From the NCBI GenBank assembly GCA_946499885.1, contig CAMMTN010000012.1, forward strand, positions 1-56,997: a DNA stretch of 56,997 nucleotides. The letters run 5' to 3'. Positions within the stretch are counted from its first letter, which is position 1, and each line of letters opens with the position of its first letter. The DNA is from an uncultured Clostridium sp. (lineage in GTDB: Bacteria > Bacillota > Clostridia > TANB77 > CAG-508). Below the pieces are notes generated by a model. It had not been told where the DNA came from. It saw only the letters and a list, made by a program, of their open reading frames with translations, and did not search any database. The translations under genes and the position numbers were made by a program. Of this stretch, positions 39,569 through 47,623 are shown one piece after another.

Positions 39569-40876
39569 ATGAAAGTAGGATTTGTGTCATTAGGATGTAG
39601 TAAAAATTTAGTAGATACTGAAAAAACAATAGGAATTTTTAAGTCAAACGAATATGAAATTGTAAATAATCCAAAGGAAGCGGAAATTATTGTAATAAAT
39701 ACTTGTGGATTAATTGAATCTGCAAAAGAAGAAGCTATAAATACTATTTTAGAAATGGCAGAATACAAAAAGAAAAAATGTAAGTATCTAATTGCCATGG
39801 GTTGCCTAGTAGAAAGGTACAAAGATGAACTAGAAAAAGCACTTCCAGAGGTTGATTTGTTTATTAAATACAGTGAATATAATTCTCTATGGGAACAAAT
39901 AGAAAATTTACTTGGAGATAATAAAAATAAAGAAAAGTATAAAGAATTTGACAAAGTGGAAGAAAGAGTAATTTCAACTGGAGATAATTTTGCATATTTA
40001 AAAATTGCAGATGGATGCAGTAATAGGTGTACATATTGTGCTATACCATACATAAGAGGACCACAAATTAGTAGAAAAATGGAAGATATAATAAAAGAAG
40101 CTGAAAAATTAGTAAAAGAAGGATATAAGGAGCTTATACTAATAGCACAAGATACTACAAAATATGGAACAGATATATATGGAAAGCCAAGATTAGCAGA
40201 GTTGTTACAAGAACTATGTAAATTAAAAAAGTTGCATTGGATAAGATTTCTATATGCATATCCTGAAACTATTGATGATGAACTAATAAAAGTTGTAAAA
40301 GAAAATGAAAAAATATGTAAATATTTTGATATTCCAATTCAACATATTTCTGATACAGTTCTAAAAAGAATGAATAGACAAAGTAATGGCCAAACTATAA
40401 GAAATTTAATACAAAAATTAAGAAAAGAAATTCCTGAAGTAGTTATAAGAACTACAGTTATGGTAGGTTTTCCAGGAGAGACTAAAAAAGATTTTGAAGA
40501 ATTATATAATTTTTTAAAGGAAGCAAGATTTGATAAATTAGGTTGTTTTGCATATTCTAAAGAAGATGGCACACCAGCAGCTAGAATAAAAGAACAGATT
40601 CATCCAATGACTAAGAAAAGTAGATACAACAAAATAATGAGTCTGCAACAAGAAATTTCTAAAGAAAACCTACAAAAGCAAATAGGAAAAGATATAGAAA
40701 TTTTAGTAGAAGAAAAGTCTTTTGATGGAAAAACATATGTAGGAAGAACATATATGGATGTACCAGAAATTGATGGAATAACATATATAAATACAGACAA
40801 AGAATTACAAATAAGTGAATTCACTATAGGAAAGATAATTGATGTAAGTAATTATGATTTGATATGTAGAAGATAA
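39569..40876 (+). CDS. rimO: Ribosomal protein S12 methylthiotransferase RimO
   Basis: 435-aa radical-SAM enzyme that methylthiolates Asp of ribosomal protein S12. The N-terminal UPF0004 domain has SLGCSKNLVDTE, NTCGLIESAKEEAI and AMGCLVERY (three cluster Cys). The radical SAM motif is CSNRCTYC within KIADGCSNRCTYCAIPYIRGPQISR, which points to RimO rather than MiaB. The C-terminal TRAM domain is present (VGRTYMDVPEIDGITYI). AGGAAAGG precedes ATG. Confidence 0.95.
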   Translation: MKVGFVSLGCSKNLVDTEKTIGIFKSNEYEIVNNPKEAEIIVINTCGLIESAKEEAINTILEMAEYKKKKCKYLIAMGCLVERYKDELEKALPEVDLFIKYSEYNSLWEQIENLLGDNKNKEKYKEFDKVEERVISTGDNFAYLKIADGCSNRCTYCAIPYIRGPQISRKMEDIIKEAEKLVKEGYKELILIAQDTTKYGTDIYGKPRLAELLQELCKLKKLHWIRFLYAYPETIDDELIKVVKENEKICKYFDIPIQHISDTVLKRMNRQSNGQTIRNLIQKLRKEIPEVVIRTTVMVGFPGETKKDFEELYNFLKEARFDKLGCFAYSKEDGTPAARIKEQIHPMTKKSRYNKIMSLQQEISKENLQKQIGKDIEILVEEKSFDGKTYVGRTYMDVPEIDGITYINTDKELQISEFTIGKIIDVSNYDLICRR

Positions 40877-40919
40877 AAGAACTTTAAACAAGAGTAAATG
40901 TAAAAAAATCATAATTCAT

Positions 40920-40957
40920 AAAAGGGAGAAGACTATAAAAGATCTTCTCCCTTTTTG
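40920..40957 (+). terminator. Terminator after rimO
   Basis: AAAGGGAGAAGA pairs with TCTTCTCCCTTTTT across a 10-nt loop. Confidence 0.85.
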
Positions 40958-40982
40958 AATGACAAGAATATGCTTAAAAAAA

Positions 40983-41359
40983 TTATTTCTCTATTTTTAA
41001 CTCTTTCCTTAAAGCCCTTTGCAGTAATTGAGAAAAGTTAATACCCCGATCTTCAGCAACGGCATTTAACCACATGGGAATTGTTAGAGTTTTTTTATGG
41101 ATAATTGCTGACACTTAAACAAATCTACTTCAATAAGAGAAATAAACTGATTTTTCTCTAGAGAAATATGAGAATAAGGTATTGTTGGTGTCGGACGATG
41201 ATCGGAATTGGTTAAAAACTCAAATAAATGAACTTGCGCAGTCTGAAATGCTTCTTCTAAGGATGAAGCCGATAATTCACACTCGAAATCGAGAAATTTA
41301 ACTTAATAAGAATCATCTAAATGTTTCGTAAAAATTGCTGGATAGAAGCAAATATTCAT
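40983..41359 (-). pseudogene. Degraded HicB-type antitoxin gene
   Basis: Read on the minus strand, ATG at 41359 opens MNICFYPAIFTKHLDDSY and meets an in-frame TAA. The next part reads VKFLDFECELSASSLEEAFQ. One base is missing in an A7 run near 41091-41097, after which the frame KTLTIPMWLNAVAEDRGINF followed by SQLLQRALRKELKIEK resumes. The N-terminal partial RNase H-like fold and the C-terminal ribbon-helix-helix-like ending are typical of HicB. No intact HicA toxin frame is visible beside it. Confidence 0.65.
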
Positions 41360-41600
41360 AAAGTACACCTCAACAATTAAATTTTAGTAGTGAATAATGA
41401 ACTTATAGATTATTGTCATTCGAATAAATTGTTCTTTGTTTAAATAAGCAAGGTAATCAAATCCTTTCTTAAAAATAGATTATCAAATCAAATATGAATT
41501 TGACATAAAAAGAATAAAATTCAAATATATAATAGCATGAATTTACATAAAAGTCAACATAAAGCCATTCGACATAATCATAAATAATATCAATAAAAAA
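41360..41600. other. AT-rich intergenic stretch, no gene seen
   Basis: Between the hicB remnant and the fabH control region. I see no credible coding frame, RNA gene or strong repeat here. Confidence 0.5.
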
Positions 41601-41650
41601 TCGACTGATTGGATAAATATATACAAAAAGAATGAAGGATATGGTATAAT
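41601..41650 (+). promoter_or_regulatory. fabH control region: TCGACTGATTGG motif and TATAAT
   Basis: TCGACTGATTGG (41601-41612) lies exactly 32 nt before an extended -10, TATGGTATAAT (TATAAT 41645-41650). The same arrangement recurs before fabD. There is no good -35, so an activator bound near -50 is plausible. Confidence 0.6.
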
Positions 41651-41683
41651 TCCATAAAGAATAATAATTAGAAAGGAAAACAA

Positions 41684-42610
41684 ATGAATTCAATAAAATT
41701 AGTAGCAAGTGGTAGGTATTTACCAAATAATTGTATAGAAAATAGCTACCTAAATAATAAATTTGCTTTAAGTGATGAGTGGATATATAAAAGAACAGGT
41801 ATACAAAAAAGATATTGGGCAGAGAGTGAATCAATGCAGGAATTAGCAATTAAATCAGTAGAAAATATGCTAGAAAGCACAAATATAAATATTCAAGATA
41901 TAGGGCTTATAATTACCGCATCTACTAGATTTGAGGATAGTATGCCAGGAATTTCTTTTGGAATACAAAAGGAATTCAACATTAATGATTGCATGTGTAT
42001 GGATTTATTAGCAGGATGTAGCGGATACATAAATGCGATAGATATAGCGAAAAAATATATTGAAATGGATGAAATTAAATATGCATTAATAATAGGCGTG
42101 GAAAAATTATCTAAGTACATAAATAAGGATGATATAAATACGGCTATTCTTCTAGGAGATGGAGCAGGAGCTACATTAATAGGAAAATCAGAAAATAAAA
42201 CATATGCAAAAAATATAGAGAGTATTGGACAAGATGGAGATATTTTAACTTGCAAGGAAAATGAAAAAATATATATGAATGGAAAGAAAATATACAAATT
42301 TGCAACAGCCAGAGTAGCACAAAATATAAATGAATTGTTGAAAAAAGAAAAATTAGATATAGCCGAGGTTAAATATATAGTTCCACATCAATCAAACTTG
42401 AGAATTTTAACAAGCATTGCTGAGAAAATAGGTGCAAAAGAAGAACAAATGTATATAAATATGGCAAATATAGGTAATACATTTAATGCGAGTATTCCGA
42501 TTGCTTTAAATGAGATGATAAGAAATAAATTATTAAAGGAAAATGATAAAATAGTCTTAGTAGGATATGGTGGGGGACTTAATTTAGGAAGTATTTTGAT
42601 TGAAATATAA
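41684..42610 (+). CDS. fabH: 3-oxoacyl-ACP synthase III (FabH)
   Basis: Starts fatty-acid synthesis by condensing acyl-CoA with malonyl-ACP. 308 aa. The catalytic triad is visible: Cys in DLLAGCSGYINA, His in VPHQSNLRI and Asn in NIGNTFNASIPIAL. Gly-rich C-terminal VGYGGGLNLGSILIEI. AGAAAGGA ribosome-binding region. It starts the fatty-acid cluster but is followed by its own 152-nt gap with a second promoter before fabD. Confidence 0.95.
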   Translation: MNSIKLVASGRYLPNNCIENSYLNNKFALSDEWIYKRTGIQKRYWAESESMQELAIKSVENMLESTNINIQDIGLIITASTRFEDSMPGISFGIQKEFNINDCMCMDLLAGCSGYINAIDIAKKYIEMDEIKYALIIGVEKLSKYINKDDINTAILLGDGAGATLIGKSENKTYAKNIESIGQDGDILTCKENEKIYMNGKKIYKFATARVAQNINELLKKEKLDIAEVKYIVPHQSNLRILTSIAEKIGAKEEQMYINMANIGNTFNASIPIALNEMIRNKLLKENDKIVLVGYGGGLNLGSILIEI

Positions 42611-42676
42611 GCAAAATATAATATAAAATGTAATTTAATAATATTATGAGATAGTGTAAAAAGACATATTATTTTT

Positions 42677-42726
42677 TCGACCAATTGGTTAAAACTAATG
42701 CAAAAAAATAATATTTATGGTATAAT
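42677..42726 (+). promoter_or_regulatory. fabD control region: TCGACCAATTGG motif and TATAAT
   Basis: TCGACCAATTGG (42677-42688), containing the perfect palindrome ACCAATTGGT (42680-42689), lies exactly 32 nt before TATAAT (42721-42726), which is preceded by TATGG as at fabH. Shared spacing indicates common control of fabH and the fabD operon. Confidence 0.65.
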
Positions 42727-42789
42727 TTCAAACAAGAGTGAAATTTACATTAAATGTAAATATTGATTAGAACGAAAGGAAGAAAAACC

Positions 42790-43737
42790 ATGAAAATAGC
42801 ATATATATTTCCAGGTCAAGGAACACAAATTGTTGGAATGGGAAAAGATTTATATGAAAAATATGATGAAGTAAAGAATGTATATAAAAGAGTAGATGAG
42901 GTACTAGGAGAAAGTGTTGAAAATATAACATATAATATTAGTCAAGAAGAATTAAATGAAACACAAAACACACAAATTGCTATATATACAATGGGCATGG
43001 CAATATTAGAGATTTTAAATAAAAAGGGAATTAAGCCAGATGCTTTAGCAGGATTAAGCTTGGGTGAATATAGTGCACTTACATGTGGTAATGCAATTTC
43101 ATTAGAAGAAGGAGCTAAGATTGTAAGAAAACGTGGGAAATTTATGCAAGAATTAGCACCAAAAGGAAATTGGTCAATGGCAGCTATTATTGGATTAGAA
43201 GATGAACAAGTAGAAGAAGTTTGTTCTAAAGTGGAAGACGGATTTGTAAGAGCTGTAAACTATAATTGCCCTGGTCAAGTAGTGGTATCAGGAGAAAAAG
43301 ATGCTGTATTAAAAACTATGGAAATAGCAAAAGAAATGGGGGCAAGAAAAGCTATAGAACTTAAAACAAGCGGACCATTTCATACAGAGAAACTAGAAGA
43401 AGTATCAAATGCATTAAGAAAAGAATTAGAAACTGTAGAATTTAATAAAATTAAAATACCAGTTATAAAAAATATAAATGGAGAACCATATGCTGATAAA
43501 GATAATATGGTAGATATTTTAGCAAAGCACGTAATGAGCCCAGTAAAATTTAGAAAATCAATAGAAACAATGTTAAGTTTGGGAATAGATACATTTGTAG
43601 AAATAGGACCAGGAAAAACATTATCTGGATTTGTAAAAAAAGTATGTAAAGAAAAAGATATAGAAGCAAATGTACTTAATATAGAAAATGTAGAAACACT
43701 TGAGAATGCTTTGGTGAACTTTAGGGACGTTCCTTAA
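42790..43737 (+). CDS. fabD: Malonyl-CoA:ACP transacylase (FabD)
   Basis: 315 aa. Transfers malonyl from CoA to ACP. The nucleophile motif is GLSLGEYSAL, the substrate Arg lies in KRGKFMQE, the second His in KTSGPFHTEKL, and FPGQGTQIVGMG opens the protein. ATG 42790 has AAAGGA upstream; the frame is open further upstream without a start signal. The C terminus ENALVNFRDVP carries the tail and stop supplied by the repeat at 43714-43785; the natural family end would be close to VETLENAL. Confidence 0.95.
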   Translation: MKIAYIFPGQGTQIVGMGKDLYEKYDEVKNVYKRVDEVLGESVENITYNISQEELNETQNTQIAIYTMGMAILEILNKKGIKPDALAGLSLGEYSALTCGNAISLEEGAKIVRKRGKFMQELAPKGNWSMAAIIGLEDEQVEEVCSKVEDGFVRAVNYNCPGQVVVSGEKDAVLKTMEIAKEMGARKAIELKTSGPFHTEKLEEVSNALRKELETVEFNKIKIPVIKNINGEPYADKDNMVDILAKHVMSPVKFRKSIETMLSLGIDTFVEIGPGKTLSGFVKKVCKEKDIEANVLNIENVETLENALVNFRDVP

Positions 43738-43785
43738 AGTTCAAAAAATAAATAATGAACTTTAAGGAACGTCCCTAAAGTTCAA
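43714..43785. repeat. REP-like element, family 1 copy C (fabD-fabG junction)
   Basis: Shortest copy: units 43715-43743 and 43756-43784 in inverted orientation with only a 12-nt spacer. The left unit encodes NFRDVP-stop of fabD. The right unit abuts the fabG ribosome-binding site (AAAGGAGG). Confidence 0.88.
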
Positions 43786-43797
43786 AGGAGGAAAAAA

Positions 43798-44538
43798 ATG
43801 AGTGAAAATAAAGTCGCATTAGTTACAGGTGCTACAAGAGGAATAGGAAAGGAAATTGCATTAGAACTTGCTCAAAATGGATTTGATATAGCAGTAAATT
43901 GTAGAAATAAAGAAAATGCACCAGAAGAATTAAAAAAAGAAATTGAGAGCTACAATGTAAGATGTGAATTTGTGGAAGCAGATGTTGCAAATTTTGAACA
44001 ATGTGAAAATATGATAAAAGAAACAATAGAAAAATTGGGCAAAATAGATGTACTTGTAAATAATGCAGGAATTACAAAAGACGGATTAATAATGAGAATG
44101 AAAAAAGAAGATTTTGAATCAGTAATTGATATAAATTTAACAGGAACATTTAATGTTACAAGAAATGTTATCCCATATATGATAAAACAAAAATCAGGAA
44201 GAATAATTAACTTGTCATCAGTAGTTGGGGTTGCAGGAAATGCAGGACAAACAAATTATTCAGCATCAAAAGCAGGAATAATTGGATTTACCAAAAGCTT
44301 GGCAAAAGAAGTTGCAAGTAGAAACATATTAGTAAATGCAATAGCTCCTGGATTTATTGATACAGATATGACAAAAGTATTATCTGATTCTGTAAAAGAA
44401 GGAATAAATGCACAAATTCCATTAAAAAGAATGGGAACAGCAAAAGAAGTTGCAAAAGTTGTAAAATTCTTGTCATCAGAAGATAGTTCATACATTACAG
44501 GACAGGTTATAAACATAGATGGCGGTATGGTAATGTAA
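43798..44538 (+). CDS. fabG: 3-oxoacyl-ACP reductase (FabG)
   Basis: 246-aa NADPH-dependent short-chain dehydrogenase. Cofactor loop TGATRGIGKEIA, NNAGITKDGLIMRMKKEDF, catalytic Ser in INLSSVVGVAGNAGQ, and Tyr/Lys in NYSASKAGIIGF. C terminus ITGQVINIDGGMVM is typical of FabG. GGAGG precedes the ATG. Confidence 0.96.
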   Translation: MSENKVALVTGATRGIGKEIALELAQNGFDIAVNCRNKENAPEELKKEIESYNVRCEFVEADVANFEQCENMIKETIEKLGKIDVLVNNAGITKDGLIMRMKKEDFESVIDINLTGTFNVTRNVIPYMIKQKSGRIINLSSVVGVAGNAGQTNYSASKAGIIGFTKSLAKEVASRNILVNAIAPGFIDTDMTKVLSDSVKEGINAQIPLKRMGTAKEVAKVVKFLSSEDSSYITGQVINIDGGMVM

Positions 44539-44539
44539 A

Positions 44540-44662
44540 CAATTGAAAATAAACTGCGTCTTGCGTTGTTAAAATTTAGATAAAAAATCCTCGATGTGCA
44601 AAAAGCACACCTCCGGTTTTTTACTAAATTTTGCCTAGCAATACTTGTTTCTTTTTAATTGC
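44540..44662. repeat. Palindromic element R2, copy 2 (fabG-fabF junction)
   Basis: TTGCGTTGTT-AAAATTTAG ... CTAAATTTT-GCCTAGCAA flank a central hairpin GTGC-aaaaa-GCAC followed by ACCTCCGG. It shares the GTTGTT ... GCCTA(G) arrangement of R2 copy 1 but with different arm sequence. It fills most of the 182-nt gap. Confidence 0.8.
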
Positions 44663-44720
44663 AGAAAGTAAAAGAGTTAAATTGTATGGTGTAGAAGATT
44701 AAAAGTAGAAAGGATTAAAA

Positions 44721-45956
44721 ATGGAAAGAAGAGTAGTTATTACAGGTCTTGGAGCAATAACTCCAATAGGAAATAATGTGGAAGAATTTTGGAAAGGTAT
44801 TAAAGAAGGAAAATGTGGAATTGATGAAATAACACATTTTGATACAACAAATTACAAAGTGAAATTTGCAGCAGAAGTAAAAGGATATAATCCAGAAGAA
44901 CATTTTGACAGAAGGGGAGCAAAAAGATTAGATACATTTTCACAATTTGCTATTATCGCTGCAAAAGAAGCTTGGAATGATAGTAAATTAGATAAAGAAA
45001 AAGAAGATATGGAGAGAGTAGGAGTAATCTTAGGTTCTGGTATAGGAGGATTAGAAACTATGGAGAAAGAAATGTCTAATCTTCATGAAAAAGGTCCAGA
45101 TAGAGTATCTCCAATGTTTATTCCAATGAATATAGCAAATATGGCAGCAGGAAATGTTGCAATTGAATTAGGTACTAAGGGAGAATCTATTTCAATGGTT
45201 ACAGCGTGTGCTTCAGGAACTCATTGCATAGGAGAAAGTTTTAGAATGATAAAAAATGGTTATCAAGATATAGTTTTAGCAGGAGGAACAGAAGCAGCTA
45301 TAACTCCAATAGGAATAGCTGGTTTTACAAATATAAAAGCACTTTCTCAAGCTACAGATAAAAATAGAGCAAGCATTCCATTTGACAAAGAGAGAAGCGG
45401 ATTTGTTATGGGAGAAGGAGCAGGAATAGTAATATTAGAAGAATTAGAACATGCAAAAGCAAGAGTTGCTAAGATTTATGCAGAAGTAGTAGGTTATGGA
45501 GCAACATCAGATGCATATCATATAACTTCACCAGCACCAGGTGGAGAAGGTGGAGCAAGAGCTATGAAAATTGCAATGCAAGAAGCAGGGGCAAAGCCTG
45601 AAGATATTACATATATTAATGCACATGGAACTTCAACACATTTAAATGATTCTTGCGAAACAATGGCTATAAAATCAGCTTTAGGTGAAGCAAGCAATAA
45701 AGTAATGGTAAGTTCTACAAAAGGTCATACAGGACATTTACTAGGAGCGGCTGGAGGAGTAGAAGCAGTAGTATGTGCTAAAGCGGTAGAAGAAGGATTT
45801 GTTCCAGCTACAATAAACTATCAAGTCCCAGATGAAGAATGTGATTTAGACATTGTCCCAAATGAAGGAAGAAAAGTTGATATAAAATATGCAATGTCAA
45901 ATTCTTTAGGATTTGGAGGACATAATGCTAGTATTTTATTAAAAAAATATGAGTAA
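44721..45956 (+). CDS. fabF: 3-oxoacyl-ACP synthase II (FabF)
   Basis: 411-aa condensing enzyme for chain elongation. Catalytic Cys in SMVTACASGTHCIGES, His in INAHGTSTHLND and SSTKGHTGHLLGAAGGVEA, with the C-terminal SNSLGFGGHNASILLKKYE. Full length. AGAAAGGA ribosome-binding region. Confidence 0.96.
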   Translation: MERRVVITGLGAITPIGNNVEEFWKGIKEGKCGIDEITHFDTTNYKVKFAAEVKGYNPEEHFDRRGAKRLDTFSQFAIIAAKEAWNDSKLDKEKEDMERVGVILGSGIGGLETMEKEMSNLHEKGPDRVSPMFIPMNIANMAAGNVAIELGTKGESISMVTACASGTHCIGESFRMIKNGYQDIVLAGGTEAAITPIGIAGFTNIKALSQATDKNRASIPFDKERSGFVMGEGAGIVILEELEHAKARVAKIYAEVVGYGATSDAYHITSPAPGGEGGARAMKIAMQEAGAKPEDITYINAHGTSTHLNDSCETMAIKSALGEASNKVMVSSTKGHTGHLLGAAGGVEAVVCAKAVEEGFVPATINYQVPDEECDLDIVPNEGRKVDIKYAMSNSLGFGGHNASILLKKYE

Positions 45957-45959
45957 ATA

Positions 45960-46001
45960 AAAAATAAACTTCGTCTTGCGTTGTTAAAATTTAGATAAAA
46001 A
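45960..46001. repeat. Solo left half of R2 (fabF-accB junction)
   Basis: About 40 nt nearly identical to the left arm of R2 copy 2 (AAATAAACT.CGTCTTGCGTTGTT, then AAAATTTAGATAAAAA). The right half is missing; the accB ribosome-binding site (TAGGAGA) follows directly. A truncated or recombined copy. Confidence 0.75.
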
Positions 46002-46015
46002 TAGGAGATAATTTT

Positions 46016-46441
46016 ATGAATTATGATGATATAAAAAAGTTAATTGATGATATGGGAAATTCTAAAATAGATGAATTAAAAATAGAATTTCCAGATGGAA
46101 TAAAAATAAGTATGAAAAAAGATAAAACACCGGTTGCACCAATTGTGCCAGCCGAAACAGTACAACATATAAGTGTTCCTGAGAAGAAAGAAATAGTACA
46201 AGAAGAATATAAGATAGTTAAATCACCAATGGTCGGAACATTTTATTCAAAATCTTCACCAAATGCCAAACCTTATGCAGAAGTTGGTCAAAAAGTAAAA
46301 AAAGGAGATATACTTTGCATAGTTGAAGCTATGAAATTAATGAATGAAATAGAATCAGAATATGATGGAGAAATAGTAGAGATTTGTGTAAATGACGGAG
46401 AAATGGTGGATTATGGTAAGCCTTTATTTAAAATAAGATAG
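46016..46441 (+). CDS. accB: Biotin carboxyl carrier protein of acetyl-CoA carboxylase
   Basis: 141 aa. The N-terminal helix (MNYDDIKKLIDDMGNSKIDELKIE) and a Pro-rich linker lead to the biotinyl domain with the biotinylated Lys in CIVEAMKLMNEIES. SPMVGTFYSKSSPNAKPY is the thumb-containing BCCP1 type. Carries carboxybiotin between AccC and AccAD. Confidence 0.95.
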   Translation: MNYDDIKKLIDDMGNSKIDELKIEFPDGIKISMKKDKTPVAPIVPAETVQHISVPEKKEIVQEEYKIVKSPMVGTFYSKSSPNAKPYAEVGQKVKKGDILCIVEAMKLMNEIESEYDGEIVEICVNDGEMVDYGKPLFKIR

Positions 46442-46564
46442 AATGAAAGATAATTGTTTTTGGCGTTGTTACATTTCGTTTTAAATTTAATCAACGTACA
46501 AAAAGTACGCCTCATAAATTTAAAACTCATGTGCCTAGCCAAAAATCAATTCTTTTTCATTCTA
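46438..46564. repeat. Palindromic element R2, copy 3 (accB-fabZ junction)
   Basis: Signature GGCGTTGTT ... CAACGTACAAAAAGTACGCC ... GCCTAGCC as in copy 1, with longer outer inverted repeats (TAGAATGAAA / TTTCATTCTA, then TTTTTGGC/GCCAAAAA). The left end overlaps the accB stop codon. Confidence 0.85.
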
Positions 46565-46625
46565 GTAAACTCATGAAAACTGGCATCTTAAAGGTGTCAA
46601 ACTATATAGACAAAAGGAGACAATC

Positions 46626-47048
46626 ATGTTAGATATAGATGAAATAATGAAAATAATTCCTCAAAGACCTCCATTTTTGATGATAGATAAGGTAGAGGAA
46701 TATGTACCAGGAGAGAGTTGTATAGCATACAAAAATGTATGTATAAACGAACCACATTTCGAAGGCCATTTTCCAGGAAATCCAATAATGCCAGGAGTTC
46801 TAATAGTAGAAGCTTTAGCACAGACAGGAGCTGTAGCAATCCTTTCAAAAGAAGAAAACAAAGGCAAAAATGCATTATTTGGTGGAATAGATAAACTTCG
46901 TTTTAAGAAGCAAGTATTACCAGGAGATGTTTTAAAGCTAGAGGTTAAAATTATAAAACAAAAAGGTCCAGTAGGAGTAGGAGAAGCTGTAGCAACAGTT
47001 GATGGAAAAGTTGCAGCAAAAGGAGAATTAACTTTTGCAATTGTGTAA
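46626..47048 (+). CDS. fabZ: 3-hydroxyacyl-ACP dehydratase FabZ
   Basis: 140-aa hot-dog fold enzyme. Catalytic His in [15 protein letters not shown] and Glu in [32 protein letters not shown] opens the family core. AAAGGAG ribosome-binding site. Confidence 0.96.
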   Translation: MLDIDEIMKIIPQRPPFLMIDKVEEYVPGESCIAYKNVCINEPHFEGHFPGNPIMPGVLIVEALAQTGAVAILSKEENKGKNALFGGIDKLRFKKQVLPGDVLKLEVKIIKQKGPVGVGEAVATVDGKVAAKGELTFAIV

Positions 47049-47153
47049 AGAATATGTTTAATAGGAATGAAAAATAAGTTAAAGAATATCGTTTTTAAAA
47101 TAAATACTTAGGCTAATATAGACCTGCTTGATATTATTGAGTTTGTAGAAATA

Positions 47154-47187
47154 TAAAAAAGCTTGGGGAATAATAATACCCCAAGCT
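47154..47187 (-). terminator. Terminator of the 113-aa antisense gene
   Basis: On the minus strand AGCTTGGGG pairs with CCCCAAGCT and is followed by TTTTTT. It faces the minus-strand gene 47208-47549, not fabZ. Confidence 0.8.
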
Positions 47188-47207
47188 CAAATGTGGAAAA
47201 AGTGCTA

Positions 47208-47549
47208 CTATCTTATCCGCCATGCATGGAAAAAACGATTAGGAATCAAAACCACAGGGGCAGCGGGGATGCGATACCCCATTGCAAGTAAAACTCTTCG
47301 CAAAAGTCTGTGACTATATTTATGACGAACATATAGTCCAATGATATTTGGCGAGAAGTCGTATTTTTCCAGCTGTTCTGAAAGTTCTTCCAATAATTGT
47401 TTTTTGGTTGGGCAGTTTTTATATCTTTCTTCTAACCGCCCAAGACGATACATAGGGTAAAGTTCTAAGGAGCTGGAAGTAAATTTCTTTCCATATTTTA
47501 CTTCATCATCAATGCCCTTTTGAAAGAAACTAGAAACAACATTTTCCAT
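47208..47549 (-). CDS. Unknown protein (113 aa), antisense cassette within the fab cluster
   Basis: Unrecognised. The frame is intact and codes for a basic helical protein (MENVVSSFFQKGIDDEVKYG ... LYVRHKYSHRLLRRVLLAMG ... IPNRFFHAWRIR). GC content is about 41%, well above the neighbours. Own promoter (47585-47613), ribosome-binding site (AAAGGAG) and terminator (47154-47187) make it a self-contained cassette read against fabZ and accC. It interrupts the otherwise co-oriented fatty-acid genes. Likely horizontally acquired; a regulatory or toxin-antitoxin-type role cannot be excluded. Confidence 0.65.
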   Translation of the reverse strand: MENVVSSFFQKGIDDEVKYGKKFTSSSLELYPMYRLGRLEERYKNCPTKKQLLEELSEQLEKYDFSPNIIGLYVRHKYSHRLLRRVLLAMGYRIPAAPVVLIPNRFFHAWRIR

Positions 47550-47584
47550 AAATAATATACTCCTTTCGAGTAAAATATAATAAA

Positions 47585-47613
47585 ATTATACCATAAATAA
47601 TTAGAAAAAACAA
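47585..47613 (-). promoter_or_regulatory. Promoter of the 113-aa cassette gene
   Basis: On the minus strand TTGTTT (47608-47613), 17 nt, TATAAT (47585-47590), the latter preceded by TATGG. It lies in the accC upstream region. Confidence 0.6.
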
Positions 47614-47623
47614 GGAGAAAATT

